A stretch of 64,000 nt of DNA, from positions 86,057 through 150,056 of the forward strand of contig NZ_JBHLWM010000011.1 in assembly GCF_042432815.1 (NCBI RefSeq). The letters are read 5' to 3'. This stretch comes from Rhodopseudomonas telluris. Its GTDB lineage: Bacteria > Pseudomonadota > Alphaproteobacteria > Rhizobiales > Xanthobacteraceae. Below are positions 32,337 through 40,609 of the stretch, piece by piece. The notes beneath the pieces were generated by a model that had not been told where the DNA came from, did not search any database, and saw nothing but the letters and a program-made list of their open reading frames with translations. The stretch's first letter is position 1; each line of letters starts with the position of its first letter. A program made the position numbers and the translations under genes.

Positions 32337-32366
32337 CCCGCATGTCGCTGCGCTCATGCGGGCTAC
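32337..32366. repeat. REP element upstream of the RAYT gene (family B, copy 2)
   Basis: CCCGCATG-TCGCTGCGCT-CATGCGGG followed by CTAC, identical in stem and loop to the right half of the downstream doublet. It lies 34 bp upstream of the transposase start codon. Confidence 0.88.
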
Positions 32367-32542
32367 GGATCGTGCCGAGCATAGCGATTGTTAGCAAGTC
32401 TGACAAAGCGAACACTGCGGATTGCTCATCGATCTCTGCTCGACATAGCCTGCAAGGCGGATCAGCGAAGCGTATCCCGCCCTCCCTTGCGACGAGGCGA
32501 AGCGCCGAGGTGGGCCCCGCCTTCACCTGCCCCACCTCAGGG

Positions 32543-33307
32543 CTAGAAAAACCCAAACCTGATAAAATCGCAGCCGGCCAGGACGTCATGCGATCCCCAC
32601 TCGTAGCGCTGCTCGCTCGGCTTGAAGTCGGAGCATTTCAGATCCGGCGTGGCGAGGTGCGGATGGGTGATCGAGCGTTGCTCGACGTAGTTCCAGATCT
32701 CCGGCGCGGCCGGGTCGCGCTCGAACCTGGCGACATGCACTCCGCCGCAGATGCCGTCCGGCCCTGTCGTCGACGCCCAGGTGGACTCGTCGACCTTCTT
32801 GAACCTCTTGTAGTCCTGATACGCTTCAAAGCTGCACGTCCTCGACTCCTGCTCGAAACGCTGCGCGACGAGCTTCGTCATCGTCTGCCGGCTCGGGTGC
32901 CGACAGAATTTGGCAGCAAGCGCCCAGGACTGAATCAGGTGCCGGCGCTCCCGCGGATCGAGCGCCTTCACCTCCGCGGCAATCCCTGCGGGCGCGCGAG
33001 ACAGGTGTCTGATGTCGTCCAGTCGCCGTTCGAGGTTCTCACACTCCTCGGGCTTCATCGGCGTCGCGGTCTTCAACGACTGAACACCCTGGGCGATCTC
33101 GTCCTTTAACGTCTTGTCCGGCGAAAACCTCCGGACTTCCGACCACGTCATCGTGCAGAGCAACTGACCGTCGCTTTCGACCGAGCATTTGTACCAGAGG
33201 CTGGACCATTTCAATGTGTGGTAAAGCCGACCGAAAGTTGGCCCGTCCGCGGCCTTCGCTTGCGAGGCCAGCATCGCCGCGATCGCGGCAATAATAACTA
33301 ATCGCAT
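32543..33307 (-). CDS. Exported hypothetical protein, Cys-rich
   Basis: A 254-residue protein with a signal peptide (LVIIAAIAAMLASQAKA). The mature chain has about eight Cys (WYKCSVES, LLCTMTW, EECENLE, KFCRHP, RTCSFEA, GICGGVH, LKCSDF, AGCDFI), suggesting several disulfides in the periplasm. Charged helices lie in the middle (ERRHLIQSW, RFEQESRTC). I recognise no family. Its composition is less extreme in G+C than its neighbours and it lies beside the RAYT/REP unit, so it may be part of a variable segment. The ATG at 33307 has no strong ribosome binding site. Confidence 0.65.
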   Translation of the reverse strand: MRLVIIAAIAAMLASQAKAADGPTFGRLYHTLKWSSLWYKCSVESDGQLLCTMTWSEVRRFSPDKTLKDEIAQGVQSLKTATPMKPEECENLERRLDDIRHLSRAPAGIAAEVKALDPRERRHLIQSWALAAKFCRHPSRQTMTKLVAQRFEQESRTCSFEAYQDYKRFKKVDESTWASTTGPDGICGGVHVARFERDPAAPEIWNYVEQRSITHPHLATPDLKCSDFKPSEQRYEWGSHDVLAGCDFIRFGFF

Positions 33308-33631
33308 CGTTGAACATCCAAATATTGTTCGTCATTCGAAATGCCATCGACAATGATCGAATCTATCCTCAAGTTTGGCGGCAAGACAACACGCTGAACG
33401 CGGTCATGCTCGCGTCATCGTTCGTCCGTCATTCGGATGAACGAAAACGCAATCCGCCGCCAGTTTGGCGGCTGGGTAACGCGGGATAGCAAATGCAGTA
33501 AGCTCAAAGGCGCGACCGCGTCCGGCGACGACCGCAGCGCCATCCTTTGCCGTCGGTCCGCCCGGGCTTCTCTTCCGCCGTCGCTCTTCGAGTTCAGACG
33601 GCCGAGGCGCTCGGCCCCCAAGAGATGGGGG
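33308..33631. other. Gene-free stretch with two stem-loops
   Basis: The part near 33300-33380 is relatively A+T-rich and should hold the promoter of the exported protein gene. Two hairpins are present: GTTCGTCCG/CGGATGAAC (33420-33442, one wobble pair) and the perfect GCCGCCA-GTT-TGGCGGC (33456-33472). On the minus strand the latter is followed by GCGTTTTCG and could terminate transcription of the HXXEE gene. No coding sequence is recognised. Confidence 0.5.
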
Positions 33632-34210
33632 CTACCCCGCCACCCCAACCACCGCCCGCCCTGCCCGCGCCCGATGCCGCGCATGCAGCGCGATCGCGGC
33701 GTGGAGGCCGATGGCGATCACCAGCGCGAATACGTGCTGCAGGCCGGTGCCAGGGATGTGCAGCACGGCGTAGAGCCCGAACGGGATGAACACCAGCGCG
33801 GCGCTGGCGAGGCCGGGGTTGTAGGCGCGCAGATGCGCGGCCATCGCCACGTGGGTGATGCCGTTGACCAGGATCAGATACGCCGCGGCGAGGCCCCAGC
33901 CGGGATCGATGAAATACGCGGCGTACAGCGCCGCGAGGTTGATGCCCCAGACGCCGGGCAGATTGATCAGCAGCACGTCGCCGGGCGTCAACGCTTCGAC
34001 GCCGCCGAACACGACGCCGTTGACGTAGCGGCGGAAGCGGTCGCCGAGATGCTCCTCGACCTGGTGCAGCATGTAGATCGGCGACGCCAGATAGATCAGC
34101 AGCAGCGCGCGGTCGCCGCCGGGCACGCCGAGCGGCAGCAGCAGCAACAGCGCGATGCCCATGCACAGCGCAGCCGCGACCCAATGGGCTTCGAGATACG
34201 ATCTGACCAT
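33632..34210 (-). CDS. HXXEE domain membrane protein
   Basis: A 192-residue inner-membrane protein with about six hydrophobic helices. The name-giving motif is in YMLHQVEEHLGDRFRRYVN, where His and the Glu pair may bind a metal, and a second conserved His-Asn region is LVNGITHVAMAAHLRAYNPGL. The family function is unknown. It appears to be a single-gene unit. The ATG at 34210 lacks a strong Shine-Dalgarno sequence. Confidence 0.8.
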   Translation of the reverse strand: MVRSYLEAHWVAAALCMGIALLLLLPLGVPGGDRALLLIYLASPIYMLHQVEEHLGDRFRRYVNGVVFGGVEALTPGDVLLINLPGVWGINLAALYAAYFIDPGWGLAAAYLILVNGITHVAMAAHLRAYNPGLASAALVFIPFGLYAVLHIPGTGLQHVFALVIAIGLHAAIALHARHRARAGRAVVGVAG

Positions 34211-34409
34211 GCGCGCACCCGTTCGGCGGTTCGGATCGGGAGCGTACGCAAGAGTGCTTAACGATTGCCGACGCGCGGCCCGGGACGCCCGGTCGGCGAA
34301 ACGGCAACCCGGATAAGGCCGTGGTCGGTCGCTGTCCGCATGCCGCCGCGATGGGCCAGCTGCTTACTCCCGCATCGCGGCATGTGCTCCTATCGAGCTT
34401 GCGCGCCGG

Positions 34410-36176
34410 TCACGACGACGTCCCTTCCAGCGACCGAGCGTAGTCCGACCACAGCGACGCGTATTCCGGCACGCTCCGCAGCAGTTCGTCATGGGTGCCG
34501 TCTCCGACCAGCCGGCCACCGTCGAGCACCAGGATGCGATCGGCGCTGCGGGTCGCGGCGAGATGGTGCGAGACCAGGAGCAGCAGCCGGTCCCTGCCCC
34601 ACGCCGCGAGGCGTTTCTCCAGCGCCACCGCAGCCTCTGCGTCGAGAAATGCGGCCGGCTCGTCGAACAGCGCCAGCCGCGGGTCGCGCGCCACGGCGCG
34701 GGCGATCGACAGCCGCTGGCGTTGGCCGCCGGACAACGTCCGCCCGCCCTCGCCGAGCTCGGCGTCCAGCCCGCCGGGCATCGCCTCGACGAACGCCGTG
34801 GCGCCGGCAAAGCCCAGCGCGTCGCACACCGCCGCCTCGACTGCGTCACGGCCGGGCGCGAGGTTGTCCCGCACCGTGCCGGAGAACAGCGCGGTGTCCT
34901 GATCGACGACGCCGATCCGGCCGCGCAGCCAGCGCGGATCGTAGTGGCGCAGGTCGTGACCGAACATCTCGACCCGCCCGGCGTAGTCGTCGCGCAGGCC
35001 GAGCAGGATGCGGATCAGCGTCGATTTGCCTGAGCCGTTGCGGCCGACCAGCGCAACGACGCCGCGCGGCGGCAGCGCGACGCTGACGTCGTCCAGCGCC
35101 GGCCGCTCGGCGCCCGGATAGGTCAGCGACACGTTCGACAGCACGATGCCGTCCGCGGCCAGGGCGCGGACCGGCGGATGCACGCGCGCCTGCTCGCGTG
35201 GTTCGGCGAGGAAGCCGGCGATGCGGCGCACCGCGACATCGGCCTCCTGATAGAAGCGATAGACATCGCCGGCGGCGAGGATCGGGCCGGTGATACGCCC
35301 GGCGAGCAGCTGCAGCGCCAGCAATTCGCCGACCGTGAGATGGCCCTGCAGCATCCGCCAGCAGCCGAGCCCGATCACCAGCAGCGTGAGCCCGCGCGAC
35401 ACCAGCTGCGAGCGCAGCACGAAGGCGCGGTTGAGGTCCATCAGATCACACAGCTTGTCGAGCATTGCGCCCGTGACGCGATCCCAGCGCCGCATCCGGC
35501 CGCCTTCGAGCGCCAGCGCCTTGATGGTGGCCAGGCCGTTGACGCTTTCCGTGAGCACGTTCTGGCGGACGCCGATGGTCGCGTAGTAATCGTCCGCGAC
35601 GGTGCGGACAGCGCTCAAACTGCCGCTGGTCAGCAGCGCCAGCACCGGCGTGATCACCAGCAGGCTGAGCCCGACCACGACGTCGTAGTACAGGATCAGA
35701 CCCAGCGCGACGATCGCACCGCCGGTGTCGAAGATGATATGCGGCAGGTGATACAGCACGAAATCGCGGATCTTCGTGGCCTGCTGGAAGTGATTGAGCA
35801 CGTCGCCGGAGCGGAAATCGGCGCCGTCGATACGCACGCGCATCACATGGGCGAACACCTTCCGCGACACCCGCCGATCGATGAAGGCGACGAGCCGGAT
35901 CACCAGCTCCTGCCGCCACGACGACACGGCGGCGTCAATGCCGAGCGCGACGACGGCGGCAAGCGCGAGGCCCGCGAGCGCCCAACCGGCCTGCCCCGCC
36001 ACGATCGCATCGACGGCCTTTTGGGTGCTGATGGGAAACGCCAGACCGGCGGCGTAAACGATGCCGGTCATCACCAGGATCGCCGCGACCTGGCTCCGCC
36101 GCAGTGACAGCATGTGGCCGATCCAGCGCCAGCCAAATGGCCGCAGCTGGCCCGCCGGTTGAAGCCGGTCGTGCAT
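34410..36176 (-). CDS. ABC exporter half-transporter (type I secretion/lipid exporter-like)
   Basis: A 588-residue protein with an N-terminal six-helix exporter domain and a C-terminal ATPase. The ATPase has Walker A GRNGSGKST, Q loop VVDQDTALFSG, signature LSGGQRQRLS, Walker B RLALFDEP and H loop LLVSHHLA. The membrane part resembles the RTX/HlyB and bacteriocin exporter class (ISTQKAVDAIV, FRSGDVLNHFQQATKIRDF), but no peptidase domain is present. No membrane-fusion protein or substrate gene is adjacent, so it probably works as a homodimer on an unknown substrate. The ATG at 36176 has GGAG 9 nt upstream; the frame is open 30 codons further. Confidence 0.88.
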   Translation of the reverse strand: MHDRLQPAGQLRPFGWRWIGHMLSLRRSQVAAILVMTGIVYAAGLAFPISTQKAVDAIVAGQAGWALAGLALAAVVALGIDAAVSSWRQELVIRLVAFIDRRVSRKVFAHVMRVRIDGADFRSGDVLNHFQQATKIRDFVLYHLPHIIFDTGGAIVALGLILYYDVVVGLSLLVITPVLALLTSGSLSAVRTVADDYYATIGVRQNVLTESVNGLATIKALALEGGRMRRWDRVTGAMLDKLCDLMDLNRAFVLRSQLVSRGLTLLVIGLGCWRMLQGHLTVGELLALQLLAGRITGPILAAGDVYRFYQEADVAVRRIAGFLAEPREQARVHPPVRALAADGIVLSNVSLTYPGAERPALDDVSVALPPRGVVALVGRNGSGKSTLIRILLGLRDDYAGRVEMFGHDLRHYDPRWLRGRIGVVDQDTALFSGTVRDNLAPGRDAVEAAVCDALGFAGATAFVEAMPGGLDAELGEGGRTLSGGQRQRLSIARAVARDPRLALFDEPAAFLDAEAAVALEKRLAAWGRDRLLLLVSHHLAATRSADRILVLDGGRLVGDGTHDELLRSVPEYASLWSDYARSLEGTSS

Positions 36177-36340
36177 GGTCGAGTTCTCCGCAAGGGCGCG
36201 CCAGAGACCGGCGAAGTCAGGCCATATTAGGGCCGGCCGCTGCGCCACGTATTGGAATGACTGCAAACGGCGGGTGCTGATGCGGCTGCGTCGGGAGACG
36301 ACGATCGCCTGCGGCCGATCCGCCTTCGCGCCGGCGTCTC

Positions 36341-36364
36341 GGAACTTCCCTCGCCGCCGCCGTT
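36341..36364 (+). promoter_or_regulatory. Candidate general-stress (EcfG-type) promoter
   Basis: GGAAC (36341-36345) and CGTT (36361-36364) are separated by 15 bp; the alphaproteobacterial EcfG consensus is GGAAC-N16/17-CGTT, so the spacing is one short. It lies 30 bp upstream of the small secreted protein gene at 36395. Tentative. Confidence 0.3.
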
Positions 36365-36394
36365 TATCCCCGCTGGTTCAACGAGAGACACAAC

Positions 36395-36667
36395 ATGATG
36401 AAATTGATGACGGCCGCGGCGTGCGCGGTTCTGCTGTCGGGCGCGGCGATGGCCCAGTCGACGTCGACCAACCGGGGCGAGCAGGTCAACCCGGGCACCA
36501 ACCCGTCGGTCGGCAAGGACTCCACCTTCGGCATGAACAATGGCGGTGATCCGAACACCGGCAAGGGCCTGCGCGGCGGCAAGACCAGCGACACCCATGA
36601 ATGGCTGCGGCAGAAGGAAGAACAGAACCTGCGCGACGCGAAGGAGCGCAAGAGCGAGACGCGCTGA
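36395..36667 (+). CDS. Small secreted hydrophilic protein
   Basis: A 90-residue protein with a signal peptide (LMTAAACAVLLSGAAMA). The mature part is polar, Asn/Gly/Thr-rich (TSTNRGEQVNPGTNPS, GMNNGGDPNTGKG), and ends in a charged helix (HEWLRQKEEQNLRDAKERK). No Cys in the mature chain and no enzyme motif. Short exported, disordered proteins of this kind are often stress-linked in Rhizobiales, and an EcfG-like promoter may precede it. Tandem ATGs at 36395 and 36398 are possible starts. Function unknown. Confidence 0.7.
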   Translation: MMKLMTAAACAVLLSGAAMAQSTSTNRGEQVNPGTNPSVGKDSTFGMNNGGDPNTGKGLRGGKTSDTHEWLRQKEEQNLRDAKERKSETR

Positions 36668-36676
36668 CGATCCATC

Positions 36677-36708
36677 GGGTGGGCAACGGCGCTGCGCTGA
36701 GCCCACCC
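36677..36708. terminator. Stem-loop GGGTGGGC/GCCCACCC after the small secreted protein gene
   Basis: GGGTGGG (36677-36683) and CCCACCC (36702-36708) are exact complements around an 18-nt loop containing GGCGCTGCGCTG. It starts 10 bp after the stop codon. There is no T run, so it may be a REP-like palindrome or a 3' stabiliser rather than a strict terminator. Confidence 0.5.
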
Positions 36709-36855
36709 GCCTCCAGGAGCGCGCATCGCTGACCGCCTCAAGCAGGCCCCACTTGGGATCGCGTCGCCCGCTCCAGCAGTCCGCGCTGCACCTTGCACCG
36801 CACCGCCGAAACCGCGATGATCCCCCCAACCATAAGCTTTGGGGGAAACCAGACG

Positions 36856-37563
36856 ATGCAATACGACGACGTTGTTCTCGGCCGGCGCAGCATTCGCGGC
36901 TACAAGCCCGATCCGGTGCCGCGGGAACTGATCGAGGAAATCCTCACACTGGCGATGCGTTCGCCGTCGTCCATGAACAGCCAGCCGTGGAATTTCCACG
37001 TCATCACCGGCGAGCCGCTCGACCGGATTCGCGCCGGCAACACCGAGCGCAACCTCGCCGGCATCCCGCACAGCCGCGAATTCCGCACCGGCCAGCCTTT
37101 CGCCGGCGTGCATCGCGATCGCCAGGTGTTCGTCGCCAAGCAGCTGTTCGGCGCGATGGGCATCGCCCGCGACGACAAGGAGATGCGGCAGGACTGGGTG
37201 ATGCGCGGCTTCCGCCAGTTCGACGCCCCGGTCTGCATCATCGTCACCTATGACCGCGCGGTCGACGGCAGCGACGATACGCCGTTCGATTGCGGCGCCG
37301 TCACCAACGCGCTGGTCAACGCCGCGTGGTCGCGTGGGCTCGGCTGCGTCATCAACAGCCAGGGTATCATGCAGTCGCCGGTGGTGCGCGAACACGCCGG
37401 CATTCCCGACGATCAGGTGATCATGAAGGCGATCGCGCTCGGCTGGCCGGACGAGACGTTCCCCGCCAACGCCGTGGTGTCGGAGCGCAAGTCGGTGCAC
37501 GAAGCCACGCGGTTCGTCGGCTTCGACGACGTGCCGGCGGCGCGGGCTAAGCAATCGGCGTAG
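36856..37563 (+). CDS. Nitroreductase family FMN oxidoreductase
   Basis: A 235-residue flavoprotein. The FMN phosphate-binding RRSIRGYKPDPVP is at the N-terminus; PSSMNSQPWNFHVI and the C-terminal IALGWPDETFPAN are the other cofactor and dimer motifs. It reduces nitro-, quinone or enone compounds with NAD(P)H in the cytosol. The start at 36856 follows a GGGGGAAACC segment; an upstream in-frame start at 36793 would add 21 residues of atypical composition. It stands alone between palindromic repeats, so substrate and regulation are not inferable. Confidence 0.9.
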   Translation: MQYDDVVLGRRSIRGYKPDPVPRELIEEILTLAMRSPSSMNSQPWNFHVITGEPLDRIRAGNTERNLAGIPHSREFRTGQPFAGVHRDRQVFVAKQLFGAMGIARDDKEMRQDWVMRGFRQFDAPVCIIVTYDRAVDGSDDTPFDCGAVTNALVNAAWSRGLGCVINSQGIMQSPVVREHAGIPDDQVIMKAIALGWPDETFPANAVVSERKSVHEATRFVGFDDVPAARAKQSA

Positions 37564-37570
37564 GCCGTCT

Positions 37571-37649
37571 GTAGCCCGGATGGAGCGCAGCGAAATCCAG
37601 GACCGACCTCGCCGCGTCCCCGCATTCCGCTGCGCTGCATGCGGGCTAC
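37571..37649. repeat. REP doublet (family B, copy 3)
   Basis: GTAGCCCGGATGGAGCGCAG at the left and CCCGCATTCCGCTGCGCTG plus CATGCGGGCTAC at the right form the same bipartite palindrome as the RAYT-linked copies. It lies directly after the nitroreductase stop codon. Confidence 0.82.
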
Positions 37650-37662
37650 AAGTTTATCTCCC

Positions 37663-37752
37663 CGTCATGGCCGGGCTTGTCCCGGCCATCCACGTCTTTG
37701 ACGCTGCGACCGCCCGAAGACGTGGATGCCCGGGACGAGCCCGGGCATGACG
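37663..37752. repeat. Imperfect palindromic repeat, family C (copy 1)
   Basis: CGTCATGGCCGGGCTTGTCC at one end and GGGCATGACG at the other, with inner arms ATCCACGTCTT and AAGACGTGGAT, form a long imperfect inverted repeat. A second copy is at 44250-44339. It sits between the nitroreductase and the solute-binding protein genes. Confidence 0.85.
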
Positions 37753-37807
37753 AGGATCGTTTGTTCGCGGAAGGAAGAGCCCCGGCGGTGGCGAGGCGCC
37801 TCACCGC

Positions 37808-39016
37808 CTACTTCTTCGTCGTGCTGATGTTCTCGCCGAAGAACTTCCAGGCCTTGCCGTCGAACTTCGCCATCTTGAAGATGTGATAGGCCGAGTAGTC
37901 GGTCGAGGTCGTCGTCACGGTGACGCCGGGCAGGAACAGCGGCAGCGACACGTTGCTGAGGCTGGTCGCCTGCTTCACCAGATTCTCGCGGGTGAGATCG
38001 TCGCCGCAGTTGCGCAGCAGTACCTCGGTCATCTGCGCCACCGCGTAGCCGACCTGCACGCTGCCGTCGATCGGATTGCCGTCCGGGTACCACTCCTTCA
38101 TGAAGGCGAGAAATTCCTTCACACCCGGGTCGTTGTCCCAGGCCGGATCGCCGACGATCTTGGAGGTGAAGGCGCTGATCAGCCCGGTCGAGGCCTCGAG
38201 CCCGGCCGGCTCCAGAACGCCGCCGATCGAGGCGCCGACCGACACCACGAAATGCGCCGGCGTCCAGCCGAGCGCGTGGACCTTGCGGATCGACTGCGCG
38301 GCGAATTTCGGCGACGCCACCGTCAGCAGCGTATCGGCGCCGGAGGCCTTCAGGTTGACGATCTGCGAGTCGATGGTCGGATCGCTGACCTCGTAGCTCG
38401 CCTCCTTGATGATCGCCGAGGCCTTGTCGCCGAGCCCTTCCTTGAAGCCCTTGAGATAGTCCTTGCCGAAATCGTCGTTCTGATAGATCACCGCGATCTT
38501 CGCCGCCGGCATCTCCTTGGCGATGTACTTGCCGTAGATCTTCGCCTCTTCCTCGTAAGGCGGATAGAACGGCGATGTCCACGGGAAGTCCTTCGGGTCG
38601 TTCCACTTCGAGGCGCCCGAGGTGATGAAGATATGCGGCACCTTCTTGCCGCGCAGATATTTCTGGATCGCCGAATTGGTCGGCGTACCGAGCGAGCCGA
38701 CGATCGCCAGCACCTCGTCCTGCTCGACCAGCTTGCGGGTCTGCTCCAGCGTCTTCGGCGGGCTGTAGCCGTCGTCCATCGACAGCAGCGTCACCTTGCG
38801 GCCGTTGATGCCGCCCTTGGCATTGATCATCCGCCAATACGCCGCCTCGACCTTGCCGTTGACGCCGTAGCCCGAGGCCGGGCCGCTGTACGGCATGGTC
38901 TGGCCGAGCTTGATTTCGGTGTCGGTGGCGCCGACGTCATAGCGCTTGTCGGCGGCCAGCGCCGCCGTGGACGTCGCCGCGACAAGTAGCAGCGAGGCGA
39001 GCAGTTTCAGTCGCAT
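37808..39016 (-). CDS. ABC transporter periplasmic substrate-binding protein (LivK-like), copy 1
   Basis: A 402-residue periplasmic binding protein of the branched-chain amino acid/aromatic acid class. The signal peptide is LLASLLLVAATSTAALA. Type I periplasmic fold motifs include IKLGQTMPYSGPASGYG, GGINGRKVTLLSMDDGYSPP and VIYQNDDFGKDYLKGFK. GGGAG precedes the ATG. No permease or ATPase gene is adjacent, so it uses components encoded elsewhere. A clear paralogue lies at 41398-42603. In Rhodopseudomonas many such proteins bind aromatic acids, fatty acids or amides; the ligand here is unknown. Confidence 0.9.
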   Translation of the reverse strand: MRLKLLASLLLVAATSTAALAADKRYDVGATDTEIKLGQTMPYSGPASGYGVNGKVEAAYWRMINAKGGINGRKVTLLSMDDGYSPPKTLEQTRKLVEQDEVLAIVGSLGTPTNSAIQKYLRGKKVPHIFITSGASKWNDPKDFPWTSPFYPPYEEEAKIYGKYIAKEMPAAKIAVIYQNDDFGKDYLKGFKEGLGDKASAIIKEASYEVSDPTIDSQIVNLKASGADTLLTVASPKFAAQSIRKVHALGWTPAHFVVSVGASIGGVLEPAGLEASTGLISAFTSKIVGDPAWDNDPGVKEFLAFMKEWYPDGNPIDGSVQVGYAVAQMTEVLLRNCGDDLTRENLVKQATSLSNVSLPLFLPGVTVTTTSTDYSAYHIFKMAKFDGKAWKFFGENISTTKK

Positions 39017-39181
39017 TGTTTCACTCCCGGGATAGCGCGATTAGCCGCGTTTGTTGTTAGTCGTCGCTATCACGCGGACGTGAGTGTGTCGAGCAATGCT
39101 GCGACCGGGCGACGCATGAGGGCGTTGCGGCCCGCCACCAAACCGCACCACGGAATTTCCGTCGACCCGCCCCGACTTGGT

Positions 39182-39211
39182 CCCGCATGTCGCTTCGCTC
39201 ATGCGGGCGAC
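39182..39211. repeat. REP element (family B, copy 4, single)
   Basis: CCCGCATG-TCGCTTCGCT-CATGCGGG is the same stem and nearly the same loop as the RAYT-flanking REPs, here without the left partner. It lies upstream of the first solute-binding protein gene. Confidence 0.8.
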
Positions 39212-39232
39212 GGATCTGGGCATCCTTCCCTG

Positions 39233-39276
39233 GTCATTTCGGGGTCGCCCGCCTCCGGCAGGCGCCCCGGAGTGAC
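39233..39276. repeat. Imperfect palindromic repeat, family D (copy 1)
   Basis: GTCATTTCGGGG and CCCCGGAGTGAC frame an inner hairpin GCCTCCGGCAGGC. A related copy is at 47698-47737. It lies between the REP element and the stop codon of the decarboxylase-like gene. Confidence 0.7.
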
Positions 39277-39289
39277 GGCCTTGCGGCTG

Positions 39290-39916
39290 TTACTTGCCCG
39301 CCTGCTGGAACGGGATCCTGTCTTCCGGCGGCGGCAGCACGCGGGCGACGTTGAGAGTCATCGAGACGAGATCGTAGTAACCGTTGACGGCGATCAGATC
39401 CATCACGCCCTGCTCGCCGAACGCCGTCACGGCCTTGGCGTAGATCGCGTCGTCGACCGCATGGGCGCGGCGCAGCTGGGTGGTGAATTCCCAGACGATC
39501 GCCTCGTCGTCCTTCATGCCGTCCGGCTTGCGCCCGGCACCGATCGCCTCGACGATCTTGGGGTCGAGCCCGGCCTTGAGCGCCAGCGGCGCGTGCGCGT
39601 ACCACTCGAACGTCGAGCCCCAATGCTGCGCCGTCATGATGATCGCCATCTCGTTGAGGCGCTTGTCCAGCGAGGTGTTGAAGCGCAGATACTCGCCGAC
39701 CTTCTGCAGCCGGTCGGCGAGCTTCGGGCTGCGCAGCCAGGCGTTGAACGGGCCGACCAGGGCCTTGCGGGGCCCGGCCATGATCGCATCGGCGACCGCG
39801 CGCTGATCGGCGGTCATCTTGTCGAGCGACAGTTCGGGGAAGCGATCATTGGTCGCCGCGGGCGCCACGCCGATCAGCAGCAGCGACAACGCGCCGACGC
39901 GCAGAATGGTCTTCAT
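39290..39916 (-). CDS. Carboxymuconolactone decarboxylase-like (AhpD fold) protein, exported
   Basis: A 208-residue protein with an N-terminal hydrophobic leader (VGALSLLLIGVAPAA). The core shows the AhpD/CMD fold: LDKRLNEMAIIMTAQHWGSTFEWYAH, GLDPKIVEAIGAG, EAIVWEFTTQLRRAHAVDD. The CxxC of peroxidase-type AhpD is absent, so a decarboxylase-like or unknown role is more likely than antioxidant activity. GGGAGGATTGT precedes the ATG at 39916. Its place between two binding-protein genes suggests use of an imported (possibly aromatic) substrate, but it has its own ribosome binding site and repeats separate it from the first of them. Confidence 0.82.
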   Translation of the reverse strand: MKTILRVGALSLLLIGVAPAATNDRFPELSLDKMTADQRAVADAIMAGPRKALVGPFNAWLRSPKLADRLQKVGEYLRFNTSLDKRLNEMAIIMTAQHWGSTFEWYAHAPLALKAGLDPKIVEAIGAGRKPDGMKDDEAIVWEFTTQLRRAHAVDDAIYAKAVTAFGEQGVMDLIAVNGYYDLVSMTLNVARVLPPPEDRIPFQQAGK

Positions 39917-40075
39917 ACAATCCTCCCTATGTCCCGGTCGTGCGCCGGGCTGGAGGCGAGTGTCGTGCGCCGACGTACAAACGCAAGCGGCTGCGAAGAA
40001 TGGCGGCCCTGCACGAACGGCACGCCCGCAGTGCAGCAAGAGCGTACTGAGCGTCGCGCCGAGAGCCGAGGCGTG

Positions 40076-40495
40076 CTACTCGCCGATGATCTTCACCAGC
40101 ACCCGCTTCCTGCGGCCGCCGTCGAATTCGCCGTAGAAGATCTGCTCCCACGGGCCGAAGTCGAGCATGCCGGCAGTGATGGCGACGACGACTTCGCGGC
40201 CCATCACCTGGCGCTTCATGTGGGCGTCGGCGTTGTCTTCGCCGGTTCGGTTGTGGTGATAGCCGGAGACCGGCTCATGCGGCGCCAGCTTTTCCAGCCA
40301 TCGTTCGTAATCGTGATGCAGGCCGCTTTCGTCGTCGTTGATGAACACCGAGGCGGTGATGTGCATGGCGTTGACCAGCACCAGCCCCTCGCGCACGCCG
40401 CTTTCGCGCAGCGCAGCCTCGACGTCGCGGGTGATGTTGATGAAGGCGCGCCGGCCCGGGATGTCGAACCACAGCTCCTTGCGGAAGGATTTCAT
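40076..40495 (-). CDS. YjbQ family protein (UPF0047, secondary thiamine-phosphate synthase)
   Basis: A 139-residue cytosolic protein of the conserved YjbQ/UPF0047 family. Signature regions are INITRDVEAALRESGVREG, NAMHITASVFINDDESGL, HHDYERWLEKLAP and the C-terminal GPWEQIFYGEFDG. E. coli YjbQ shows weak thiamine-phosphate synthase activity, so its main role is uncertain. Length is normal and AAGGA lies before the ATG at 40495. Confidence 0.92.
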   Translation of the reverse strand: MKSFRKELWFDIPGRRAFINITRDVEAALRESGVREGLVLVNAMHITASVFINDDESGLHHDYERWLEKLAPHEPVSGYHHNRTGEDNADAHMKRQVMGREVVVAITAGMLDFGPWEQIFYGEFDGGRRKRVLVKIIGE

Positions 40496-40609
40496 CGGGG
40501 GTTCCTTGCTGGTGGTGAGACCGCGGGGGGGCTGCGCCGCCCCCTCCCTGCCGGTCTGGTTATCTCGTCGGGGAAGTGAAGGCGCTCAGCGTTGTGCCCA
40601 CGCAGACGC

